A stretch of DNA of 5,217 nucleotides, from assembly GCA_020052635.1 (NCBI GenBank), contig JAGVOR010000134.1, positions 1-5,217 on the forward strand. Reading direction: 5' to 3'. The DNA is from Candidatus Omnitrophota bacterium. GTDB taxonomy: Bacteria; Omnitrophota; Gorgyraeia; Gygaellales; Profunditerraquicolaceae. This document shows positions 1-5,217 of this stretch, in pieces. The stretch's first letter is position 1. Every line of letters begins with the position of its first letter. Under the pieces are notes generated by a model that ran no database searches, was not told the DNA's origin, and worked only from the letters and a program-made list of their open reading frames with translations. The translations under genes were made by a program, and so were the position numbers.

Positions 1-294
1 ATCCAGGGTCTTTACGAAATGCATGAGATCCTCCCGGTCCGGAGGAAGCAGCATGCCTTCGGATAATTCATTAATCATTTTTGAGCGTAAAATATCGGCC
101 TGATGTTCGCTTTGGCTGACATTTTCGATTGCCCGGGATTTAGCTACCAGGTCTCCCTTGATAAAAGACTTGACCGCTTCGGCGAAAAAAGCAACAGTCT
201 TATAGGTCTCTTCAACGTGTTTTTTAGAATCCAGCAGTATGGACTGTTCTTCTGCCATGCCTAACCAACCCAAAATATTCCTGGTTTCTTTCAT
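1..294 (-). CDS. DUF47 / PhoU-like Pit accessory protein, N-terminal part (cut by window edge)
   Basis: The reading frame opens with ATG at 294 and stays open for 98 codons to the first base of the window, so the C-terminal half is missing. Proteins of this family (TIGR00153/DUF47, about 210 residues) are all-helical PhoU relatives, usually encoded next to PiT phosphate permeases and thought to modulate phosphate uptake at the inner face of the membrane. The visible part starts MKETRNILGWLGMAEEQ, then is helical and rich in charged residues, with the family-like stretch EHQADILRSKMINEL at about residues 68-82 and LPPDREDL at about 86-93. The start at 294 is preferred over the internal Met13 because a strong Shine-Dalgarno, AAGGGGGA (302-309), lies 7 nt upstream. 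The gene begins 18 nt after the pit stop codon, so it is almost certainly co-transcribed and may act on that transporter. Family assignment is by eye from sequence style plus neighbourhood. Confidence 0.85.
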   Translation of the reverse strand, partial: MKETRNILGWLGMAEEQSILLDSKKHVEETYKTVAFFAEAVKSFIKGDLVAKSRAIENVSQSEHQADILRSKMINELSEGMLLPPDREDLMHFVKTLD

Positions 295-312
295 CTTGTT
301 ATCCCCCTTATT

Positions 313-1290
313 TTAAATTTTGATAAAAAGTTTAAGCCCCTTAAACACGATTAAGCTGATTACTCCGGAAATAAAAGGCGTGGCCAGCCAACAAAGAATC
401 ATGTCTTTCATGATCCGGAAATTAAGGACCCGCATTCCCCTGACTAAGCCCACTCCGCAGATCGCTCCCACAATCGAGTGACTGGTCGAAACCGGTATTC
501 CAAACAGGGTATAAATATGCACATTAACCGCGCTGGCCAATTGCGCCGAAAGCGCCATAATCGGAAGCAACCGGGTAATCTCTGAACCGACCGTCTCAAT
601 TACCTTATACCCCCAGGTCATAATCCCCAAAACGATAGCTAGGCCTCCGAAAATTACGCTCATTTTAGGAGTAAGCACTCCTACTCCGGCAATAACTCCG
701 GTAGCATTAGCCACATCATTTGCGCCCCACGTAAAGGCCACATAGCAGCCGCTGGCAATAATCAGAAAGAAAACGATGGGTTTTATCAATCTACGGGGGA
801 CAAAACGGTAAAATAAGTTTTGCAGTATTATAAAAAAGATATAACCAAAGACGGCCGCGCCCAGCGGAGTAAAAATCCAGCAAATAAATATATCTAATAA
901 CATCTTCCATTTAACCGGAGCCCCAATCGCCAAACCGGCTCCTGCCACCGCGCCCACGATAGAGTGGCTGGTAGAAATAGGCATCTTCCAATAAGTGGCC
1001 AGAACCACCCAGACGCAAGCGGCAAATGCCGCTACAACCGCTACGTACATCGCCACCTGTTTATCCAATTGATCCAGGGGAACAATACCTTTACCGATCG
1101 TCTTGGTCACATAAGCACCTTGAAAATATGCCCCCAGAAAACCAAAAATTACAATCAGGATAATCGCCTGGCGCAAAGTCAAAACTTTAGATCCAACCGC
1201 CGCGCCTAAAGAATTGGCCGCGTCATTTGCCCCGATTGACCAGCCAACCGCCACTCCCATAACCAAAACTAAGAAAACAAGCAACAACAT
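313..1290 (-). CDS. pit: PiT-family inorganic phosphate permease (low-affinity Pi transporter)
   Basis: This is a 325-residue integral membrane protein of the PiT family (PF01384), which moves inorganic phosphate, often as a metal-phosphate complex, into the cell using an ion gradient. The internal duplication typical of the family is plain. GANDAANS at residues 20-27 is repeated as GANDVANA at 189-196, and PISTSHSIVGA at 104-114 is repeated as PVSTSHSIVGA at 266-276. The remainder is hydrophobic helices, with a basic loop at about 165-170 (PRRLIK). The length matches the short bacterial PiT type; the E. coli proteins are near 500 residues because of a longer central loop. The start is ATG at 1290, 7 nt after the phoB stop, with GAGGAA (1301-1306) 10 nt upstream inside the end of phoB. 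The response regulator upstream and the DUF47 gene downstream make phosphate the likely substrate, but sulfate-permease relatives share the fold and cannot be fully excluded. Confidence 0.94.
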   Translation of the reverse strand: MLLLVFLVLVMGVAVGWSIGANDAANSLGAAVGSKVLTLRQAIILIVIFGFLGAYFQGAYVTKTIGKGIVPLDQLDKQVAMYVAVVAAFAACVWVVLATYWKMPISTSHSIVGAVAGAGLAIGAPVKWKMLLDIFICWIFTPLGAAVFGYIFFIILQNLFYRFVPRRLIKPIVFFLIIASGCYVAFTWGANDVANATGVIAGVGVLTPKMSVIFGGLAIVLGIMTWGYKVIETVGSEITRLLPIMALSAQLASAVNVHIYTLFGIPVSTSHSIVGAICGVGLVRGMRVLNFRIMKDMILCWLATPFISGVISLIVFKGLKLFIKI

Positions 1291-1297
1291 CTTTTAA

Positions 1298-1993
1298 TTA
1301 TTCCTCTTCTGTTCGGAATCGATAGCCATAACTTTTAACCGTTAGGATCATTTTTGCCGCTGTTTTTAATTTCTTACGCAGAGTCCTGATATGCACGTCA
1401 ACCGTACGGGTCTGAATCTCCAGCGCATGATCATAACCCCAAATCGTATCTAAAAGGTAATCCCGCGATAAAACCCTCCCCTTTGCCTTAAGTAAGGTTT
1501 TCAATAGCTCGAATTCCTTAGCGGTAAGCTCAACCGGCTTACCTTTTACCATAACCGATATTTTGGCAAAATCTATCGATAAATCCCCAACCTGGAATAT
1601 TTCCGATAAGCTCTCTTTTTCAGCCGCCCTGCGTAAAACTGCTTTAATCCTGGCGATTAACTCCCGCGGGCTAAATGGCTTAGTAACATAATCGTCCGCC
1701 CCCAGCTCTAAACCTACCACTTTATCTGATTCTTGGCCTTTAGCGGTAAGCATAATTACCGGAATCAAACCAGTTTTGCTTTCCTTTTTTAAAGCTTTAC
1801 ATACTTCCAGGCCATCCATCCCCGGCAACATCAGATCTAATAAGATCAGATCCGGGTATTGTCGCACTGCCAGATCCAGCCCGTCTTCTCCGTCAGAGGC
1901 GGTAATCACCTTAAAGCCTTCCTTTTTAAGGTTATACTCCAGCATCTTAGCAATGTCTTTGTCGTCTTCAACGATTAAGATCTTTTCTTTCAT
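1298..1993 (-). CDS. phoB: PhoB/OmpR-family two-component response regulator
   Basis: This 231-residue protein has a receiver domain (about 1-120) and an OmpR/PhoB winged-helix DNA-binding domain (about 132-228). In the receiver, acidic pocket residues E9-D10, phospho-acceptor D53 (LLDLMLPGMDG), the switch Thr in MLTAK (T83) and the conserved Lys in TKPFSP (K105) are all present, so it should be phosphorylated normally. The output domain has LTAKEFELLKTLL at 156-168, a recognition-helix region TRTVDVHIRTLRKKL at about 196-210 and the wing motif VKSYGYRF at 219-226. The phosphate-specific reading (PhoB) rests on family resemblance plus the pit and DUF47 genes directly downstream; other OmpR-type regulators look similar. 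No histidine kinase is encoded in the window, so the partner must lie elsewhere. The ATG overlaps the upstream stop by one base (TAATG), with GGGGGA (2001-2006) 7 nt before it, suggesting coupled translation. Confidence 0.9.
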   Translation of the reverse strand: MKEKILIVEDDKDIAKMLEYNLKKEGFKVITASDGEDGLDLAVRQYPDLILLDLMLPGMDGLEVCKALKKESKTGLIPVIMLTAKGQESDKVVGLELGADDYVTKPFSPRELIARIKAVLRRAAEKESLSEIFQVGDLSIDFAKISVMVKGKPVELTAKEFELLKTLLKAKGRVLSRDYLLDTIWGYDHALEIQTRTVDVHIRTLRKKLKTAAKMILTVKSYGYRFRTEEE

Positions 1994-2685
1994 TATTTCT
2001 TCCCCCGGACAGACCTGCCTGCCGGCAGGCAGACATTCACGCAGATCCCGCAGACAAATTGCTCAACTTGCCGTTGGCTTTGGAAACTTTTAAGTTGTGC
2101 AAAACACTTCTGGTGGTTAAAATCTTCCGGCTTTTCCTGTATGGCTTGCGCCGGACATATTCTAACACAGAGCCGGCAACTCCCGCAATCTTTTCTGGTA
2201 GGCTGATCAGCTTTAAGCGGCAGGTTAGTTAAAACCGAGGCCAGGCGGAACTGGCTGCCGAGCTTTTCATTGACTAGAAGATTGTTGCGGCCGATCCAGC
2301 CTAAACCCGCCAGATACCCTACTTTACGGTGCGAAAGATGCCCGATATTTTTCTCCCAATCGATGATCTGGGTAGCCGGAATTGCCAAAGCTAAATACCC
2401 CTGTTTTTGAATCATATTGCACAACCGCAAGGCAACAAAATCTAAGAATGAATTTACGATTTTATAATGGTGAAAATATAACTTGGTGGGAACAACATCA
2501 ATCTCGGATAACACCGCCCCGGACAACCTCACGCCCAGGCAGATCGCCCTATCCAGTTTTTGCGCAACTTTGGGAGCAATTTTAAATTCATCGTGCACCT
2601 TGCTGATATCGGCTACCCCGAAGAGATCAATCCCTTCATTCAGGCAAAATTTCTTTAAATTCGCATAACTTAATTTCTTATCCAC
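1993..2685 (-). CDS. Short QueG-like protein with two [4Fe-4S] clusters
   Basis: This 230-residue protein resembles the epoxyqueuosine reductase (QueG) superfamily. Residues 115-130 (GHLSHRKVGYLAGLGW, followed by IGRNNLL) match the QueG core, and LASVLTNLPLKAD at 148-160 precedes the iron-sulfur domain. Eight cysteines fit two clusters: C167, C170, C173 and C177 (CGSCRLCVRICP), then C194, C212, C215 and C219 (CGICVNVC). QueG itself is about 350 residues or more with a C-terminal repeat domain. That domain is absent here, and the Asp before the GP motif of QueG appears to be Asn113. I therefore call it QueG-like; its substrate is unknown. The start is GTG at 2685, overlapping the mnmG stop by 8 nt. 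A small palindrome encodes C219 and the following LPAGR, replacing the usual Cys-Pro ending. The protein is probably cytoplasmic and oxygen-sensitive. Confidence 0.85.
   Translation of the reverse strand: MDKKLSYANLKKFCLNEGIDLFGVADISKVHDEFKIAPKVAQKLDRAICLGVRLSGAVLSEIDVVPTKLYFHHYKIVNSFLDFVALRLCNMIQKQGYLALAIPATQIIDWEKNIGHLSHRKVGYLAGLGWIGRNNLLVNEKLGSQFRLASVLTNLPLKADQPTRKDCGSCRLCVRICPAQAIQEKPEDFNHQKCFAQLKSFQSQRQVEQFVCGICVNVCLPAGRSVRGKK
2011..2034. repeat. Small GC palindrome inserted in a coding region (LPAGR-type element)
   Basis: The core at 2015-2032 (CTGCCTGCCGGCAGGCAG) is an 18-bp perfect palindrome centred between 2023 and 2024, with two further G-T wobble pairs possible in RNA on the minus strand. 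It lies in the last 40 bases of the QueG-like gene and keeps that frame open, encoding C219 and LPAGR. Read on the plus strand in the corresponding frame, it gives the same CLPAGR peptide. Copies of CAGAC (2010-2014 and 2030-2034) flank it 20 nt apart, as a short target duplication might. I see no second copy in this window. Classing it as a dispersed palindromic element is inference from its perfect symmetry and its misfit in the protein family. Confidence 0.75.
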
Positions 2686-4534
2686 GGGCCTTCCTTAGAT
2701 AAACCATTAACATCGAGATTGCCGCCGGAGTCACCCCTGAAATCCGCGAGGCCTGCCCCAGGTTAAGCGGCTTAAATTTAGCTAACTTTTCCCTAATCTC
2801 CCGGGAAAGCCCGCTTAAACCGCTATACTCCAAATCCGCGGGCAGTTTAATTTTTTCCAGGTGTTTAAAGCTTTCCACATCCCGGTATTGCCTCTGAATG
2901 AAGCCGGCATATTTTACCTCGATTTCAACCTGCTGCCAAGCGGATTCCGGAATCCCTGATTTTAATTTCTGGATCTTGGCCAGCTGGCGGATATTAATCT
3001 GCGGCCGCTTTAATAAATCTTCTAAAGTTACAGCATGTTTAAGCGCCGGACAATTTAAGCGCGCCAGTTTAGCATTAATCGATTCGGCTGGCTTTACCCG
3101 GGTATGCTTTAAAAAAACCCGCCCTTCCTTAATCCCTTGGAGTTTTTTCTCTACCCGGCGGTAATCCTTACGGCCCAGCGACCCTAAATCAAAACCCAAC
3201 CTGCTTAAACGCAAATCCGCGTTATCCTCCCGGATAATTAAGCGGTATTCTACCCGGGAGGTAAACATCCGGTAGGGCTCAAGGGTACCCTTAGTCGTTA
3301 AATCATCGATGAGCACTCCGATATAACTTGAAGCCCGATCCAGGATCAACGGTTCTTTATTTTTAACCCGTAAAGCCGCGTTAACCCCGGCAACTAACCC
3401 CTGGGCGGCTGCCTCCTCATAACCGGTAGTGCCGTTGATCTGGCCAGCCAGGTACAAATTTCTAATCAGCTTGGTTTCTAAGGTCGGGTAAAGCTGGGTC
3501 GGCTCAACCACCAAATGCTCAATACCGTAACCGAAACGGATGATTTTGGCTTTTTCTAAACCGGCAATAGAATGCAGGAGTTTTAGCTGAACATCTTCAG
3601 GCAAGCTGGTCGATATTCCGTTAGGATAAATATCATTTACTCCTAAACCTTGGGGTTCAAGAAATACCTGATGCCGCTCTTTATCGGCGAATTTTACGAT
3701 CTTGTCCTCGATTGATGGGCAATAACGGACTCCGGTCGACTTGATTTTACCGGAGTAAAGCGGGGAACGATCAAGATTAGCGCGGATAATCGAATGCGTT
3801 TTTTTGTTAGTATAAGTAATAAAACAGGGAACCTGTTTTCGATTAACCTTTTTGGTAGAAAAAGAAAAAGGCTTAGGGGATAAGTCTCCGTCCTGCCGGA
3901 TCAGGTTCCGGTAATCGATAGTATTTTTATCCAGCCGCGGGCAGGTGCCGGTTTTAAAACGCAGGACATTAAATCCCAACTCCTTAAGATTATCCGCCAG
4001 TTTGACACAGGCCCGCTCATTGATCCTGCCCCCGCTAAAATGCTTTAAACCTACGTGCATTAACCCGTCTAAAAAAGTCCCCGGGCAAATTACCGCACAT
4101 TCACAGCAGATCTCGCCTTGATCGGTAATTACCCCTTTGATTTTCTGATCCTTTATGATCAATTTAAGCGCTTCTGCCTCAACAACCGTAAGGTTCTTTT
4201 GATGTAAAAGCAGTTTTTGCATATAAAGGCTGTATTTACGCATATCAATCTGCGCCCGGGAAGATTGCACGGCCGCTCCGCGGGAAGAATTAAGGATGCG
4301 AAATTGTATCGCACAGGCATCTGCCGCTACGGCCATCGCGCCGCCTAAAGCATCCAGGTCTTTAACCAACTGCCCTTTGCCTACTCCGCCAATCGCCGGA
4401 TTACAGCTCATTCTGCCGATAGTGGCAATATCTAAAGTTAAAACGAGAGTTTTAACCCCCATCCGGGCGCACGCCAGGCCCGCCTCAATACCGGCATGCC
4501 CGGCACCGATAACTATGACTTTAAAGTTTTTCAT
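2678..4534 (-). CDS. mnmG: tRNA uridine-5-carboxymethylaminomethyl(34) synthesis enzyme MnmG (GidA)
   Basis: This is a complete 618-residue MnmG, close to the usual 620-630. With the GTPase MnmE it installs the (carboxymethyl)aminomethyl group at C5 of wobble uridine 34 in certain tRNAs, using FAD, NADH and methylene-tetrahydrofolate in the cytoplasm. An N-terminal FAD-binding Rossmann motif GAGHAG (10-15) is followed by SCNPAIGGVGKGQLVKD (43-59) with conserved C44, and RYCPSIEDK (270-278) with the second conserved C272. Further landmarks are INGTTGYEEAAAQGLVAG (366-383), TKGTLEPYRMFTSRVEYRL (414-432) and the MnmE/tRNA-binding C-terminal LGQASRISGVTPAAI (592-606). One variation is GTCPR at 196-200, where Pro is common at the Cys position. 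The start ATG at 4534 gives the standard N-terminus, but no clear Shine-Dalgarno precedes it; a long inverted repeat ends 15 nt upstream. It overlaps the QueG-like gene downstream by 8 nt. No mnmE is in the window. Confidence 0.98.
   Translation of the reverse strand: MKNFKVIVIGAGHAGIEAGLACARMGVKTLVLTLDIATIGRMSCNPAIGGVGKGQLVKDLDALGGAMAVAADACAIQFRILNSSRGAAVQSSRAQIDMRKYSLYMQKLLLHQKNLTVVEAEALKLIIKDQKIKGVITDQGEICCECAVICPGTFLDGLMHVGLKHFSGGRINERACVKLADNLKELGFNVLRFKTGTCPRLDKNTIDYRNLIRQDGDLSPKPFSFSTKKVNRKQVPCFITYTNKKTHSIIRANLDRSPLYSGKIKSTGVRYCPSIEDKIVKFADKERHQVFLEPQGLGVNDIYPNGISTSLPEDVQLKLLHSIAGLEKAKIIRFGYGIEHLVVEPTQLYPTLETKLIRNLYLAGQINGTTGYEEAAAQGLVAGVNAALRVKNKEPLILDRASSYIGVLIDDLTTKGTLEPYRMFTSRVEYRLIIREDNADLRLSRLGFDLGSLGRKDYRRVEKKLQGIKEGRVFLKHTRVKPAESINAKLARLNCPALKHAVTLEDLLKRPQINIRQLAKIQKLKSGIPESAWQQVEIEVKYAGFIQRQYRDVESFKHLEKIKLPADLEYSGLSGLSREIREKLAKFKPLNLGQASRISGVTPAAISMLMVYLRKARG
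2689..2696 (-). promoter_or_regulatory. Shine-Dalgarno that fixes the GTG start of the QueG-like gene
   Basis: On the minus strand AAGGAAGG lies inside the last codons of mnmG; its AAGGA part (2692-2696) is 6 nt from the GTG at 2683-2685. This supports GTG as the real start despite the 8-nt overlap with mnmG, and suggests that ribosomes ending mnmG re-initiate here. Confidence 0.7.
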
Positions 4535-4549
4535 CTTGGGATAATAAGA

Positions 4550-4613
4550 AAAATGGGGTCAGAATTATTTTATCCCCGCTTAATTCCAGATAAAATAATT
4601 CTGACCCCATTTT
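4550..4613. repeat. 64-nt palindromic element with perfect 25-bp inverted repeats (REP/MITE-like; possible nrdJ terminator)
   Basis: The left arm (4550-4574, beginning AAAATGGGGTCAGAATTA) and the right arm (4589-4613) are exact reverse complements over 25 bases, separated by a 14-nt loop (4575-4588). On the minus strand the hairpin is followed by a T-rich run, TTTTTCTTATTAT, overlapping its foot, so it could terminate nrdJ transcription. The stem is too long and too perfect for an ordinary terminator. The GGGGTCAGA motif recalls REP-like palindromes mobilised by REP-associated tyrosine (Y1-type) transposases in various bacteria. No transposase is encoded here, so it would be a non-autonomous copy. 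The structure is certain; the mobile origin and terminator role are inferred. Confidence 0.85.
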
Positions 4614-4628
4614 ATTGATAAAACCAAA

Positions 4629-5217
4629 TTAACACTTGGAATAACCGCAACCATGGCATTTAACACAGCCTTCCTCATGGCGCAGCGCCCCTCCGCAATC
4701 CGGGCACATTCCGACGATATTGACCTGTTCATCAAGATCGGTAGTCTGCAGCTGATCGTCATGGGAATGCTTCATCGGGATAGCTACCGTTTCGGCTGCC
4801 GGAACTTGCGGTTGGACATTAATTAGCCGGCGTTCAATCACCCGGGCAATCGCATCAGCACAGGAAAATATCCTTTGCCCTTTCTCCCAGGAAGGAGAAG
4901 GACAGCGGATATTGCGCAATTGCTCAATAATGGATTTGACTTCGATATTAGCGCGGAAGGCCAAAGAAACTAAACGTCCGGTTGCCTCCAGCTGACTAGC
5001 CGCGCAACCGCCGGCCTTACCCATCTGAGTAAAAAGTTCGAACGGTTTTCCGTCTTCATCGATATTGATCGTAACATAAAGATTGCCGCAACCGGTAGAA
5101 ACTTTGGTCGTGGTGCCGATGATCACTTCCGGACGCGGCCGCGGAGCGATTTCTTTTTTCACCTCATGGATACTGCGTATTTCCTGCTTCTCCTTAGGTT
5201 TACCGACGTTAAGCACC
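4629..5217 (-). CDS. nrdJ: Adenosylcobalamin-dependent (class II) ribonucleotide reductase, C-terminal part (cut by window edge)
   Basis: About 195 C-terminal residues of a much larger enzyme that reduces ribonucleotides to deoxyribonucleotides with a B12 radical, independently of oxygen. The frame is open to the edge; the first complete codon, GTG at 5216, is an internal Val, not a start. Numbering from it, the TSCPD domain covers about 30-130: TGCGNLYVTINID (41-53), KAGGCAASQLEATGR (67-81), IRCPSP (103-108) and FSCADAIA (117-124). A poorly conserved linker (about 131-168) leads to a cysteine-rich tail, CPDCGG (171-176) and EEGCVKCHGCGYSKC (181-195). This tail is typical of NrdJ and probably binds zinc and/or relays thiol electrons to the active site. 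The catalytic barrel and the B12-binding region lie outside the window. The stop at 4629-4631 is followed by a palindromic element and then mnmG. The enzyme suggests an anaerobic or microaerobic cell. Confidence 0.94.
   Translation of the reverse strand, partial: VLNVGKPKEKQEIRSIHEVKKEIAPRPRPEVIIGTTTKVSTGCGNLYVTINIDEDGKPFELFTQMGKAGGCAASQLEATGRLVSLAFRANIEVKSIIEQLRNIRCPSPSWEKGQRIFSCADAIARVIERRLINVQPQVPAAETVAIPMKHSHDDQLQTTDLDEQVNIVGMCPDCGGALRHEEGCVKCHGCGYSKC

Noticed and set aside
964..1209. 81-codon plus-strand open frame
   Set aside because: It is antisense to conserved membrane segments of pit, has low-complexity composition and no recognisable start signal or family.
1776..2093. 105-codon plus-strand open frame containing TCLPAGRH
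   Set aside because: It is antisense to phoB and the QueG-like gene. The CLPAGR peptide appears only because the palindrome reads the same on both strands.
4296..4544. 82-codon plus-strand open frame opposite the mnmG N-terminus
   Set aside because: It mirrors the FAD-binding region of mnmG, whose protein is clearly conserved, so it is a shadow frame.
4614..4628. Possible promoter between the nrdJ stop and the palindrome
   Set aside because: The AT-rich bases give no convincing pair of -35 and -10 boxes at normal spacing, so no promoter is claimed.
4580..4762. 60-codon minus-strand open frame running from nrdJ into the inverted repeat
   Set aside because: It overlaps the conserved cysteine tail of nrdJ in another frame, ends inside the palindrome loop and resembles no protein family.

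Overview
All recognisable genes in this window lie on the minus strand and are tightly packed, so transcription runs from position 5217 towards 1. In transcription order they are: the C-terminal part of an adenosylcobalamin-dependent (class II) ribonucleotide reductase (nrdJ, 4629-5217, cut by the window edge); a full-length mnmG/gidA tRNA-modification gene (2678-4534); a short QueG-like double [4Fe-4S] protein (1993-2685, GTG start); a PhoB/OmpR-type response regulator (1298-1993); a short PiT-type phosphate permease (313-1290); and the N-terminal part of a DUF47/PhoU-like Pit accessory protein (1-294, cut by the other edge). No gene-free stretch exceeds 100 bases. No tRNA, rRNA, CRISPR array or transposase gene was seen.

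The organism is a bacterium of moderate GC content, probably living at least partly without oxygen: class II ribonucleotide reductase is oxygen-independent and B12-dependent, and there is an Fe-S oxidoreductase-like protein. The small GC palindrome that encodes Leu-Pro-Ala-Gly-Arg inside a gene, together with the overall protein style, recalls uncultured lineages such as Omnitrophota. That is a guess from memory; the sequence does not prove it.

The five genes from mnmG to the DUF47 gene look like one transcription unit: mnmG and the QueG-like gene overlap by 8 nt, the QueG-like gene and phoB overlap by 1 nt (TAATG), phoB to pit leaves 7 nt, and pit to DUF47 leaves 18 nt. The last three form a sensible phosphate module: regulator, low-affinity transporter and PhoU-like accessory protein. 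The first two both belong to families that act on the tRNA wobble position 34, although the QueG-like protein is too short to be called a true epoxyqueuosine reductase. No histidine kinase for the response regulator is present.

The non-coding signals of interest are two palindromes. A 64-nt element with perfect 25-bp inverted repeats fills most of the 94-nt nrdJ-mnmG gap and ends 15 nt before the mnmG start codon. An 18-bp perfect GC palindrome sits inside the end of the QueG-like gene and encodes its last cysteine plus LPAGR. Both look like small dispersed palindromic elements. Otherwise the window is ordinary housekeeping content, and I do not see a new multi-gene system in it.
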